The notes beneath the pieces are model-generated. The model had not been told where the DNA came from, searched no databases, and saw nothing but the letters and a program-made list of their open reading frames with translations. Shown one piece after another: positions 16,557-27,312 of a stretch of 64,000 nucleotides of DNA (its first letter is position 1; each line of letters starts with the position of its first letter). A program made the translations under genes and the position numbers. The DNA comes from Bog-532 sp963775825 (GTDB taxonomy: Bacteria; Actinomycetota; Actinomycetes; Streptosporangiales; Streptosporangiaceae), in assembly GCA_963775825.1 (NCBI GenBank), contig CAVZKY010000046.1, positions 1 through 64,000 of the forward strand. The letters run 5' to 3'.

Positions 16557-17045
16557 CTAGGAGCCCGCAGGGCCAGGATCGTTCCGGGCCATCTGCGCGG
16601 CGCGCAGCTCGGCGTGCATCTCCCATGGTGCGCGGGGCAGCACATGCCCGGTCTCCAGCAGGGACTTGAGGTTGGCGCACACCGCCGGCCAGCCGGCCGA
16701 GACCGCCTCCAGGGCATCGCTGCCGGCCAGGTTCTCGTGCGTGACAGTGAGCCGGACGATCTCGTGATAGGGCTCGATGTCGAAGGTCACCGTGGACGGC
16801 CCTCCCTGCGCGACCTCACCCGGGGCGTCGAACGTCAGCGTGAGCCGCCGAGGCGGCACCGATTCCAGCACGGTGCCGATCACATCGGCGATGCCCGAGC
16901 CGTCCACGCGCCGGTGCTCCCACCGCGAGCCGGCCTGCCAGTCGGAGACGTTGCTGTGCCCCCAGTACTGGCCGGTCAGGTCCGGATCGGTCAGCACTTC
17001 CCACACCCGCTCGGGCGAACTTTCGATGTAGGTCACGTACGACAT
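16557..17045 (-). CDS. SRPBCC (AHSA1-like) domain protein
   Basis: 162 residues. YVTYIESSPERVWEVLTDPD, YWGHSNVSDWQAGSRWEHRR and LTFDAPGEVAQGGPSTVTFD are typical of the AHSA1/START-like proteins encoded next to ArsR regulators. An ATG at 17045 gives this frame, but relatives begin with MTxRPxxVYVTYIES. The matching MTGRPSYV text sits just upstream (ATG 17064) one base out of frame, so the native start is probably 17064 with an indel near 17047. Function in this pairing is unknown; it may bind a hydrophobic ligand. Confidence 0.85.
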   Translation of the reverse strand: MSYVTYIESSPERVWEVLTDPDLTGQYWGHSNVSDWQAGSRWEHRRVDGSGIADVIGTVLESVPPRRLTLTFDAPGEVAQGGPSTVTFDIEPYHEIVRLTVTHENLAGSDALEAVSAGWPAVCANLKSLLETGHVLPRAPWEMHAELRAAQMARNDPGPAGS

Positions 17046-17060
17046 AGCTCGGCCGGCCGG

Positions 17061-17379
17061 TCATGCCGCCCTCCTCTGCTCGTTGCCTGATGGCGCTCAG
17101 CGCCCGCAGCCGTGGTCGTTCGAACTTATCGATCCAGCGTTCCTGCATGTCCCAGATTGGGACGGGGTTGAGATAGTGCAGCTTCTCCCGGCCCCGGCGA
17201 ACGGTGGAGATGAGGTTCGCGGCCTCCAGCACGCCTAGATGCTGGGTCGCCGACTGCCGTGCCATCGCCAGCGGCCCGCACAGTTCCCCGAGGGTCTGGC
17301 CATTGCGTTCGCTGAGCCTGTCCAGCAGGGCTCTACGTGTCGGATCGGCCAGCGCCCGGAACACCGCGGCTTCACTCAC
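17061..17379 (-). CDS. ArsR-family regulator
   Basis: The protein starts at GTG 17379 and gives FRALADPTRRALLDRLSERN, helix-turn-helix ARQSATQHLGVLEAANLIST, wing RRGREKLHYLNPVP and the tail WIDKFERPRLRALSAIRQRAEE. This is the ArsR subgroup paired with SRPBCC proteins; it lacks the arsenic/metal Cys motif. In related operons the gene ends at a TGA overlapping the SRPBCC ATG. Here that TGA (17063-17061) is one base out of frame and the frame instead runs on to 16816, so a single-base indel is likely. A perfect palindrome lies just upstream of the start. Confidence 0.85.
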
Positions 17380-17387
17380 CAGCTCAA

Positions 17388-17409
17388 TATGCAGGTATCT
17401 ACCTGCATA
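17388..17409. promoter_or_regulatory. Perfect 22-bp palindrome upstream of arsR gene
   Basis: Arms TATGCAGGTA (17388-17397) and TACCTGCATA (17400-17409), spacer TC, no mismatch. It ends 8 bp upstream of the GTG start codon, the expected place for autorepression by the dimeric ArsR protein. The AT-rich ends contrast with the flanks. Confidence 0.75.
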
Positions 17410-17475
17410 AGTCAAGGAGCGGCGGCCAGCTTCGGCGGCTGCGGGCACCTCCCGGCTGTCCCGGACCAGGCCTGC

Positions 17476-19057
17476 TCAGCCCCCCAGACCGCGGATTCGG
17501 CGGGCGCGCGACTCGGCCCGTGCCGGTTCGTCCTCCGCCGTGAGGGCGGCCAGGGCGTGGTGCAGGGCGGTGCCGAGCCCGGCGCAGAGGCCGTTTGGCT
17601 CGCCGGGTGTTTCCGGGATCACCTCGTCCACGATGCCGTGGGCGGCCAGGTCGGCGGCCCCGATGCCCTGCCGCGCCGCGAGTTCGGCGGCGTGGCTGGT
17701 GTCGCGGTAGACGATGGCGCTGGCGCCTTCCGGGGCGAGCGGGGCCAGCCAGGCATGTTCGGCAGCGATCGTGCGGTCCGCGGGCAGCAGGGCCAGCGCC
17801 GCGCCGCCCGTCCCCTGGCCGAGCAGCACCGAGATCGTGGGTGTCCCCACGGCCACCAGCGCGGCCAGGCAGTTTGCGATCTCACCGGCCAGGCCGTCCT
17901 GCTCGGCCTGCGCCGACAGTTCGGCCCCCAGGGTGTCGATCACGGTGACGAGCGGCAGCCGCAGCCCGTCAGCGAGACGGATAGCGCGCTGGGTCACCCG
18001 GAGCGCCGCCGGGCCAGGCGGCGGGCCGTGCCGGTCCTGCGCGGCGAGCACGCATGGATAGCCGCCGATCCGGGCCACGGCCAGGATGAGGCCGGTCTCG
18101 TGCAGGGCCACGACGTCGGTCGCGGCGGCCCGGATCAGGTCGCGGGCGCCGGGGTAGCTCGGCCTGGCGGGTCCGCAGCACCGACGTCCAGGCCGTCCCG
18201 GCCTGCCTTTCGGTTTCACTGGCCACGGGAGCCCCATCGGGCTGTCCGATCCGGCCGGGCTCTTCGGTCCCGCCGTGCTCTCTGGTCGTGTCAGGCTCTC
18301 GGGTCCCGCCGTGTCCTCCGGTCCCGGCCAGCCCATCCGCCGCGGCCGGCCTGGCCGTGCTCCCGGCGGTCCCGGACCGTGGGGCGGCGCGGCGCCCGGG
18401 AGTGATCGCGGTGAGCAGGCCGGCGATCAGCTCGCCGAGCCCGTCGGCGCTGACCACGGCGTCGATGAGGCCGTGGGCGTGCAGGTTCTCGGCGGTCTGG
18501 ACACCGTCGGGGAACGGTGCGTGGTGCAGGGCCTGGTACACCCGGGGGCCGAGGAACCCGACCAGCGCGCCCGGCTCAGCCAGGGTGACATGGCCGAGCG
18601 AGGCCCAGGACGCGAACACCCCGCCAGTGGTGGGGTGCCGCAGGTAGACGAGATAGGGCAGATGGGCGGCCTGGTGCGCGGTCACCGCTGCGGTGATCTT
18701 GACCATCTGCAGGAAGGCGGCCGTGCCCTCCTGCATGCGGGTCCCACCGGAGGCGGGCAGGGTGATGAGGGGCAGTCGCCCGGCTGTGGCCCGTTCGGCG
18801 GCCGAGGTCAGGCGCTGCCCGGCGGCCACCCCGATCGACCCGCCCAGGAAACCGAACTCGCTGGCGGCCACGGCCACCCGGTGACCGCCGATCCGGCCCT
18901 CGCCGGTGATCACCGATTCGTCCAGGCCGGTCCCTTCCCGGGCCGCGGCCAGATCGGCGGCGTAGGCGGGATCCGGCCGCACGTCGGCGGGTGCGGTGTC
19001 CCAGGACCGGAACGTGCCCGCATCCAGCAGCGCGGCCAGCACCTCACGCGCCTTCAC
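17476..19057 (-). CDS. Fused acetyl-CoA carboxylase carboxyltransferase (beta-alpha), one frameshift
   Basis: About 526 residues joining an AccD-like N-terminal half to an AccA-like C-terminal half. The first half has FGFLGGSIGVAAGQRLTSAA, LPASGGTRMQEGTAAFLQM and HPTTGGVFASWASLGHVTLA. The second has LHETGLILAVARIGGYPCVL, LVTVIDTLGAE and LLGQGTGGAALALLPADR. A Gly/Thr/Glu-rich linker separates them. The frame shifts near 18170, just before the second half. The AccD zinc ribbon is absent. Such single-chain enzymes transfer carboxyl from biotin to acetyl-CoA. The ATG at 19057 has no strong ribosome-binding site. No biotin carboxylase or BCCP gene is nearby. Confidence 0.85.
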
Positions 19058-19209
19058 CCGGCGCCCCGGCCCTGCCCCATGCCGTCAGTATTCCCTGCCC
19101 GGCCGCCCTACCCCCGCCCGGGCCGGGTGCAACCGACCGCTCCGGCCCAGCGTGTCCCCGGCGGCATCACCGCGGTGCTGCGCCGGGCGCCTGTCACCCA
19201 GCCCCACGC

Positions 19210-20035
19210 TCAGGGCCTTGTTGATGCTCCTGTTCTCCTCCGGCCGGCCTTCCGGGCGGCGCGTAGCCAGAGCTGGAATGGCAGCAGCGCCGATTCCAGC
19301 TGCACTCGCAGGCTCATCTTCCTCTCCCCGCACTGCGTTCGGCGAAGTGGATGGGCACCTCGACGCTCTTCGAGGCCGTGCTGGACCGCCCGGTAGCTCA
19401 TCTCGACCTGGAAGCTGTAGCCGTTGCTGCGGACGCTGGCGAGGTCGATGACCTGCAGCGCCGAGCTGCGCCACAGCCGGAAGCCGGCGGTGGCGTCCCG
19501 GATGCCGAGCCGCAGCAGGGTGCAAACGTAGCCGTTGGCGAAGCTGGACAGGACCAGCCGGGCCAGGGCCACTCGCTGGCCAGGCTGGCCCCGGCCACGT
19601 ACCGCGAGCCGACAACGACGTCGGCATCGGTGGCCAGCAGGGTGCCGAGCATCTGCGGCAGATATTCGGCGCGTGCGACAGGTCGCTGTCGATCTGCACG
19701 ACGAACTCGGCGCCGGCCTCGATCGCGCGGATCATGCCGTCCACGTAGGCCCGCCCCAGGCCCTGTTTGCCAGGCCGGTGCACGACGCTCATCCTGACCT
19801 CGCCGTACCGCTCGGCGAGGCGATCGGCGACGTCGCCGGTGCCATCGGGCGAGTTGTCGTCCGCCACCAGGATCGCAGGCCGTTCAGCGGCAGGCTGAAG
19901 AGCGCCGCGACGATGACCGGCAGGTTGGCGGCCTCGTTGTAGGTGGGCAGCACCACGGTCACGGCCGCGGAGCACCATGGCTCCGGGCAGCTCCACGATC
20001 GGAGTGTTCACCATGTCCCGCTCACGCAGCGCCAT
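19210..20035 (-). pseudogene. Polyprenol-phosphate glycosyltransferase (GT2, DPM1-like), several frameshifts
   Basis: Reading across frames gives one GT2 protein: LPTYNEAANLPVIVAAL (about 19930), ILVADDNSPDGTGDVADRLA, LGRAYVDGMIRAIEAGAEFV, DxD site VQIDSDLSHAP, LATDADVVVGSRYV, then FANGYVCTLLRLGIRDATAG and GYSFQVEMSYRAVQHGLE, ending near 19210. At least four frame changes are needed (about 19950, 19655, 19575, 19340). It resembles the dolichol/polyprenol monophosphomannose synthase domain. Whether it is dead or only badly sequenced cannot be told from one read of the sequence. No acyltransferase (Lnt) domain is fused. Confidence 0.75.
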
Positions 20036-20409
20036 AATGGCCCCTTTGGCCTGTTTTGCTGCCCAGCCAGATCGACCTCCACACCTGCAAGGACGGCACG
20101 TCCTCTAGACACCGCTCGTGCTGCGCGCGTTCCCGGCCGCCGGGCGGGCGTTTAGCTCAACCGTTGATAATTTCTCAACTGTCGGCACTGTCATTCGGCA
20201 TAATCGATGCTCCCTCGCTGTCCTTTGGTGCGGCCTCTAACCTGCAGAAATGAGGCCTCACGGAAATGGCCGACGTCACATTATGGGGGGAGCGGCGTCC
20301 TCGAATGAAAGTGATGACCCTGAAGCGGCTGGCCGGAGCTGACGGCCCCGCCCGCCCTGTGAGGCATGGCCAGACCGGGCGCGCCGTGGTTGGCTGATCA
20401 TAACGACGG
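20036..20409. other. Intergenic region before the IS605-like element
   Basis: About 370 bp, with a lower-GC stretch at 20150-20300. No gene is supported. It probably carries the promoter of the leftward glycosyltransferase gene and the left target flank of the IS element. Confidence 0.4.
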
Positions 20410-20416
20410 GAGCGAA

Positions 20417-21595
20417 TTAGCGCTTCCCACGGCTAAAGCCGGGGGATTTCAGGCTCGGACCGCGTACCGCCCGCGACCGGAAGGAGGCGGAAGGATGTCT
20501 TACGTCGTCGGCACCGGCATGGCCGCGTTCTGCCATGGCGAGGATCACCCTCGCAGCGTTCAGGTCCCGGCCTGCGGTATCCGCAGGACTCGCACCGAAG
20601 GTTCGTTCAGCCAGCCCGAGGCGTACCTTGTCTCTCGTTCCGCACTCCGCGCAGGTCATCGTGGTGCAGGCGGGCGGGACCAGCACCACCTTCCGGCCCG
20701 CCCGCTGGCCGCTCGATCAGTTCCCGTTTCGCCGCGCCGATCGCGGCGTCCGCGGCCTTGCGTGCCAGGGTGGACTTGGCCAGGAAAAGCGGCCGGAAGT
20801 CCTCGACGGCGATCACCTGGTGATCGTCCACGACGCGCCTGGCCCAGACGCGGGCGGCGTGGGTGTTCTGCCGGGCCGCCTTCTGGTGGAGCTTCGCGGC
20901 CTGGACCCTGGCGTGGTGGTAGCCCCTGGACTGGGGCTTGCCCGCCTGCCGCGCGGCGGACATCGGCGCTGCGCCCGGCCAGGTCGGCGGCGCAGCGCTT
21001 GCGGTGACCGCCGTAGGGCAGGTCGTAGGCCGGGTCGGTGGCCGTCGCGGTCGTGGCGGCACCCCAGTCGATGCCGATACGGCCGTCCGCTTCCCGCGCT
21101 GGCCGCACCTCCCGCCGGACGACGAACGAGGCGTACCAGTGGCCGAGGCGGTCCTGGCAGACCCGGACGCTTTCCGGGCCGGACGGCAGTTCCCGGGACC
21201 ACACGACCGGGATGCGCACGCCTTTCGGCAAGACCGCCGGCCGTCCCGGAGGGAGAAGCCGCGGGTGGTGTATTCCAGCGACGGCAGCGTGTCCTTACGG
21301 CGCTTGACGACGGGCTTGCGCCTGCCCTTGACCTTGACCGCATGCTCCAGCGCGGTGCCGTAGGTGCGGAGCGCCTGCTGCTGGGCGACCTGCGAGCCGT
21401 CCCGCAGCCACGCGCACCGGGCCCGCGCCTGCGTGAGCAGCTTCGACAGCTTGCACAGCGTGGGCTTGTTCCCGGTCTTCTGCTGGTGGACGGCTTCGTT
21501 CCACAGCCACCGGCACCGGCCCCACTCCTGGAGCAGTGCCGTTCCGCCTGCGCGCCGGGGCGCAGCCGGTAGGTGTAACGCACCGTCTCAGCCAC
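20417..21595 (-). CDS. tnpB: TnpB RNA-guided nuclease / transposon accessory protein (frameshifted)
   Basis: From GTG 21595 the N-terminal text is ETVRYTYRLRPGAQAE, and a frame change follows near 21545. Further pieces are FSLRDGRPAVLPKGVRIPVV (about 21250), YASFVVRREVRPA, RuvC-I Asp in RIGIDWGAATTATATD (about 21065), AKLHQKAARQNTHAARVWAR, RuvC-II Glu in VIAVEDFRPLFLAKSTLARK, zinc ribbon CAECGTRDKVRLGLAERTF with a local indel that hides the second CxxC (ESCGY), and RuvC-III AGRDLNAARVILA. All three catalytic acids are present, so a corrected sequence could be active. The guide (omega/re) RNA is expected on the minus strand over the 3' end, around 20400-20500. Confidence 0.82.
20425..20445. 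repeat. Left subterminal hairpin of the IS605-like element
   Basis: Imperfect stem CCCaCGGC-TAAA-GCCGgGGG, the recognition structure expected for TnpA at the tnpB side of the element. It also overlaps the C-terminal codons of tnpB and the expected scaffold of its guide RNA. Confidence 0.6.
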
Positions 21596-21624
21596 CCGAC
21601 ATATACAGGTCGAAGCTATATGCT

Positions 21625-22025
21625 GTGCGTGTGGAAGAGGCCAGGTCAAGCAACAACGTCGTGTACCGCTGCACCTACCACGTGGTCTGGTGCCCCAAGT
21701 ACCGCCGAAAGTCATCACCGGGGCCGTGGACGTCCGGCTCAAGGAGATCATCCGCGAGGTGTGCGCGGAACGGGACGCACCCATCGTGGAGCTGGAGACG
21801 ATGCCCGACCACGTGCACCTGCTCGTGGTCTGCGACCCGCAGTTCGGCATCCACCGGCTCGTCAAGCAGATCAAAGGCCGCTCCTCCCGGCTGCTGCGGC
21901 AGGAGATCCCGTGCCTGCGGCCCCGGCTGCCGACCCTATGGACCAACTCGTACTTCGTCGCCACTGTGGGCGGCGCGACCCTGGAGGTTGTCAAACGCTA
22001 TGTCGAGAACCAGCGCAACGTCTGA
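21625..22025 (+). CDS. tnpA: IS200/IS605 TnpA Y1 transposase (one frameshift)
   Basis: From GTG 21625 the frame gives NNVVYRCTYHVVWCPKYRRK. At about 21709 one base appears to be missing, and the next frame continues VITGAVDVRLKEIIREVCAE to the stop at 22025. The HUH motif is HVHLLV in METMPDHVHLLVV. The catalytic Tyr region is FVATVGGATLEVVKRYVENQ. Total about 133 residues, the family norm. It would nick single-stranded DNA at the element ends. It is divergent from tnpB, with 29 bp between starts. Confidence 0.85.
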
Positions 22026-22039
22026 TGCCGCCCTTTCCT

Positions 22040-22060
22040 CCCCATGGCTAAAGCCAGGGG
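22040..22060. repeat. Right subterminal hairpin of the IS605-like element
   Basis: Imperfect stem CCCaTGGC-TAAA-GCCAgGGG, 15 bp after the tnpA stop. It matches the left hairpin in loop (TAAA) and most stem positions. Confidence 0.6.
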
Positions 22061-22119
22061 TTTCCCGGGTGATTTCCGATGATCAGCTATCAGCTGGCCC
22101 GCGTTGACTTCCCCGCGTT

Positions 22120-23630
22120 CACTGCGGACGGCCGCAGGAGCACGTCAGTGCTGGGCCGGTCCGTGGTCGCGGATGCGCTGCGTGAAGGCCGACAAGTCCG
22201 GGGCGCTGGCGGCGGGGGAGCGAGAAGAACTGGCGGAAGGGCTACCTCGCTCATTTCCGCCGCCGGATCGAGGCGGGGCTGCCGTCGCGGGAGGCGGCGT
22301 GTGGTGGGTGGCCCAGGACGGGCTGGAGTCCGCTGCACCGGGCGGATGCGGGTCATCGACGGCGACGGCACGGAGACCGGGCTCGATGCCGTTTCCGCTC
22401 GGCGCCTGGCACGTGGTCCTTCCCTTCGCGACGGTCACGGTCTCGAGGGCACCGGGCTAGCGCGGACCGGCAACTGCTGGTGCGCCCTACCGGGGGGAGC
22501 GGCTGCATGGTGACGCGCTGCTGCGGCGGCTGGACGCCTGGGCGGCCGCCGGGGTCATCGAGCCGTCGTGCGCCGAAGCCGTCCGCGCCGTCGTGGCCCA
22601 TCCGGAGTGGCTCCCCCTGCCAGGGCAGGACGGTCGTGGTGCTTGGAGCGGGCGCCGAGATAGGACCGCTGTCCAGCGTTGCTGAGCTGGGGCGCCCGGG
22701 CGATCGGCGTCGACCTGCCCGGCCCGGCCATCTGGGCCTCGGGTCCTGGATATGGCGCACCGCAGCGGGGGCACGCTGGAGGATTCCGGTCGCCGACCGC
22801 GAGGCGGCCCAGCGATCCGGGGCCTCCGATGCACCATTCCCTCGCCCAGAACGCGGGCCTCGACCTGGCCGGTGACATTCCCAACGGCCGCGGACTGGAT
22901 CGCTTCGGTGGATGGCCCGCTGGTGCTGGGCAACTACGTCTACGCCGACGGCGCGGCGAACGTGCGGGTCAGCAGTGCCGTCGACGCGCTGATGGTGCGC
23001 CTGCAGGCGGCGCGCCCCGACGTCACCCTCGCTTTCCTCGCCACGCCGACGGACGTGTTGGCTGTCCCGGACGATGCGGTCGAGGCAGCCCTGCGCGCCT
23101 TCGCGGCCCTGCGGGTCGCCCGTCGGTCAAGATGGCCAGCTTGCCGCTCCGGGCCCTCTCCGGTGGCCGACTGCTCCGCCGCGCCTACCTGACGGATGCC
23201 GTGCCCGGGCATCAACGACAGCCTCGTGGCGCAGCAGGGGCCCAACTACGCGCTGGCCAAGCGGCTGCAGCGCTGGCGCGCCACCGTCGCCCGGCAGGAC
23301 GGCGCCACCGTCTCGCTGAACGTCGCCCCGCCGACGCGCACCCGGTCGGCGCCGAAGAACGGGCCTGGCGGCGGCGAACGCGGGCGCGCACCACTTCGGC
23401 GTCCAGGCCTTCGAGCCCGCCACCACCCAGGGTGCCGACGGCTGGCGCCTGGCCGTGCACGACCTGCACACCGGCGGCGCCCCGGACGCTCAAGCATCCC
23501 TGGCAGGACGAGGCCTACGCGGCCGCGCCCGGCGGCCGGTGGCGAATATGCAAGCGCCCCCGCAGCGCCCCTCATGATCGCCGCCCTCATGGGCTACGGC
23601 GCCTCGAGAAGGTCCTGAGGTGGAGCCTGG
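22120..23630 (+). pseudogene. Unidentified Rossmann-like protein gene, many frameshifts
   Basis: Reading across frames produces one coherent protein of roughly 480 residues: RIEAGLPSREAA (about 22270), YRGERLHGDALLRRLDAWAA (22482), HPEWLPLPG, RTVVVLGAGAEIGPLS (about 22625, a GxGxxG-type nucleotide-binding turn), WGARAIGVDLPGPAIW, LGNYVYADGAANVRVSSAVD (22926), TLAFLATPTDVLAVPDDAVE, GINDSLVAQQGPNYALAKRL (23205), GATVSLNVAPPTRTRS, HHFGVQAFEPAT, AVHDLHTGG and ALMGYG. At least seven frame changes are required. I do not recognise the family. NAD(P) or nucleotide binding is a guess from the glycine-rich turn. It begins just after the IS605-like element. Confidence 0.5.
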
Positions 23631-23639
23631 CCGGTCGCC

Positions 23640-25148
<1,509 letters not shown>

Positions 25149-25730
25149 ATGTACATCATCCTGGAAACACCGCGACTGGCTCTGCGCCGAGTTCACCGCG
25201 ACGACGTCGACACCCTGTTCGACCTGAACAACGACACGGAGGTGATGCGCTACCTCACCGGAGGCAGGCCAACACCCCGCGCGGAGATCCGGGACCCGAT
25301 CATTCCCTTCCATCTGGCCGTCTACGAGCGGTTCGACAGGCTCGGCACCTGGGCGGCCGGAGTCCACCGCCACCGGGGAGTTCCTGGGCTGGTTCCAGCC
25401 CTCCGCCCTGGCCACGGGCGCCGACATCACCAACATCGAGCTCGGCTACCGGCTGCGCAGCCCGGTGTCGAACAAGGGCTACGCCACTGAGGGGTCGCGC
25501 GCTCTGATCGACATGGGACTCACCGACCTTGGCGTCGAGCGGGTGTTCGCGCGACACCATGACGGTCAACACCGCATCCCGGCGCGTCATGGAGAAATGC
25601 GGCCTGAGGCTGGTGGCACACCACCCCATTCGAGGGAGCCGACGTCATCGAAGGCGCCGGGCACGGCCAGGTCGAGTACGCGCTAACCAGGCCCGAGTGG
25701 GAAGCGCGTACGGCGAGTGCCCGCAACTAA
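25149..25730 (+). CDS. GNAT acetyltransferase (RimJ/RimL type), frameshifted
   Basis: ATG 25149 opens with ILETPRLALRRVHRDDVDTL and NDTEVMRYLTGGRPTPRAEI. After a shift near 25360 follow GEFLGWFQPSALATGADITN and IELGYRLRSPVSNKGYATEG (acetyl-CoA site region), ALIDMGLTDLGVERVFA, and after a second shift near 25550 TVNTASRRVMEKCGLRLVAH. A third shift near 25630 leads to EGAGHGQVEYALTRPEW and the stop at 25730. This is a normal-length N-acetyltransferase in pieces. Substrate unknown. Confidence 0.75.
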
Positions 25731-25734
25731 GTTG

Positions 25735-25901
25735 GCCCTCAGGCCACCGCGAGCTGCGGCTGACCGTCTTCCCGGTCGTGGTGGGGGCCGGCGAGCGGCT
25801 CTTCGGCGAGACCAGCCGCAAGAAGCCGTTCCGCCTCACCGCAGCCAGACGGCGGTAACGGCCGCTCCTTCCTCACCTACGCGATCGTCCCGGACGGCTA
25901 G
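25735..25901 (+). pseudogene. C-terminal remnant of a DHFR/RibD-family reductase
   Basis: ELRLTVFPVVVGAGERLFGE, SRKKPFRLTAA and, after a frame change near 25845, SFLTYAIVPDG match the last third of DHFR-like reductases, such as the intact one at 4867-5421. The N-terminal two thirds are absent: the acetyltransferase gene abuts directly. This is a true truncation, not only an indel. Confidence 0.65.
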
Positions 25902-25945
25902 CCGCGCCGGATGGCGCCTTCCGGAACTCGCGGGCGCTCGCGCGG

Positions 25946-26437
25946 TCACCAGATCCGTCCGCCGAGGTCCAGCTCCATACGCTCCTCGCTTCGGCCCGGA
26001 AAGTCCGCGAGCGGCTGACGGTGGTTGGTGCTGACGAACCCAAGCGGTTTATAGAGGCGGACGGCGGCATGCCCATCGAGCACCCAGAGGAAGGCGGTTC
26101 GGACGCCGGAAGCCCGAAGCTGGTCAAGTATGACAGTGAGCATAATGGCAGCGACACCGGAACGGCGGCATCGAGGTGATACCGAGACGTATTCCGGGTA
26201 ACACTGGTGCTGTGGTGTATCTGGCTCCCGAGTTACGCCGAGCAGGCTGACGGCTGGCCTCGGCGAAACCGACGCACCAGCCGCCCCGGTCGAATTCGGC
26301 GCGCCAGCTATTTTCCCCGAACGATTCTTCCCTGGCATACGTGGAGAGGAATGCCCCAGGAGATTCATGAAAGCTGCCAGCCTGATATTTCGCAGCGCAA
26401 GCCAATCATCGCGGGTGAGCCGCTTGATATCCAGCAT
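25946..26437 (-). CDS. GNAT acetyltransferase (two compensating frameshifts)
   Basis: The frame from ATG 26437 (MLDIKRLTRDDWLALRNIRL) to the stop at 25946 is formally open, but residues about 25-65 are nonsense there. The alternative frame in that stretch reads HESPGAFLSTYAREESFGEN and WRAEFDRGGWCVGFAEASRQ, as expected for a GNAT N-domain. The second half has EYVSVSPRCRRSGVAAIMLT (acetyl-CoA binding RRSGVA) and VLDGHAAVRLYKPLGF. The protein is thus an ordinary acetyltransferase with two opposite indels near 26365 and 26250. Confidence 0.7.
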   Translation of the reverse strand: MLDIKRLTRDDWLALRNIRLAAFMNLLGHSSPRMPGKNRSGKIAGAPNSTGAAGASVSPRPAVSLLGVTREPDTPQHQCYPEYVSVSPRCRRSGVAAIMLTVILDQLRASGVRTAFLWVLDGHAAVRLYKPLGFVSTNHRQPLADFPGRSEERMELDLGGRIW

Positions 26438-26653
26438 AAACGGGGAATTTTACACAGGATCGCCGATGCTGGCAAGCTATCTTTGCTGTCATTCACGGGT
26501 ATGGATCTTGTTCCTCGGGTAAATTTTAAGTCGGCAAAGTACCTAAGTTAACTTCGCCGCGGGAGGCAGTGGCCCGTCCGGCGCGGCGCCGGACGCGCCT
26601 CAAGAGTCTCGATCGCTGCGGGGTGAGACGCATCACCATCCGGACTTCAGTGC

Positions 26654-26830
26654 CTAGTGATGAATCACCACCACCAGCAAGAGGGCGATGACCGCGACAA
26701 TGGTGACGAGGGCAGATGTGATCTTGACCGTGGCTCGCAGCAGTTCTGACAGCAGTGCACCCAGCGTGCGCAGTGTGCTCACCATCGCGCCCACCAGGAC
26801 GATGATCACCGCGAGGAGGACCGCGGTCAC
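26654..26830 (-). CDS. Small two-helix membrane protein
   Basis: 58 residues from GTG 26830: a hydrophobic helix (TAVLLAVIIVLVGAMVS), an amphipathic stretch (TLRTLGALLSELLRATVKI) and a second helix (ALVTIVAVIALLLVVVIHH). The frame extends upstream to 26905, but that extension is Pro/Gly/Cys-rich and less protein-like. No family recognised. The helix-rich content on one frame in an otherwise lower-GC region is the only evidence, so this could be chance. Confidence 0.4.
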   Translation of the reverse strand: MTAVLLAVIIVLVGAMVSTLRTLGALLSELLRATVKITSALVTIVAVIALLLVVVIHH

Positions 26831-26905
26831 GCTTCCGGCGGACTGCGGGCCTGGGCCGTCGACTGGGTGGCGGCAGCCGGAAAATCCCTGAGCCGGTAAG
26901 CACAT

Positions 26906-27312
26906 AGGGTGGTTGCCACCAGCAGTGGGGGACTAAAGTATGCACGGGGCTTCCTTCGTGTGTGAGAGCGCGCTCGGGTCCGAAAATGCGGGCATCCTTG
27001 TTGGCGCAGGGATGCCCGCGTGGTCTGTGCGACCATGGCGAGGCGGGCGGGCCCGGATGATCCTTCGGCCCGGGCGGGACGTTCATTTCAGCCTTGCGCT
27101 GAGCTTCAGTTTGCTGTTAACTTCTAGGCCTCCCGTGACGAGAGTCTGAGGTGGTCTTCCTTAAAGCGTGCTATACCTCCTTATGTTCAGCAATACACCT
27201 GCCGGTGTTTGCGGCTCCAGGCGTCGCCTGCTGCCCGCTGACCTGCCGAGGTACCGGTACTGGCTCTACCTGCGGTTTCATTGCCTGTTTATCGTGGTAT
27301 GGAGTGCTTAAG
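26906..27312. other. Intergenic region upstream of the HTH gene
   Basis: About 400 bp of reduced GC. A perfect hairpin lies at 26988-27019. The remainder, including 27100-27300, is likely leader and promoter DNA for the rightward HTH gene. No gene is supported. Confidence 0.4.
26988..27019. terminator. Perfect 10-bp hairpin
   Basis: GCGGGCATCC (26988-26997) pairs with GGATGCCCGC (27010-27019) around a 12-nt loop. There is no U-tract. It could be a terminator or a protein-binding inverted repeat; neighbouring genes do not clearly end here. Confidence 0.4.

Larger units (their letters stand above)
20410..22075. mobile_element. IS200/IS605-family insertion sequence
   Basis: Divergent tnpA (right) and tnpB (left) in the IS605 arrangement, bounded by subterminal hairpins that share the core GGCTAAAGCC: 20425-20445 on the left and 22040-22060 on the right. 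IS605-type elements have no terminal inverted repeats and make no target duplication, so the exact ends (placed here within about 30 bp) cannot be fixed without an empty-site comparison. Both genes carry apparent indels. Confidence 0.82.
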
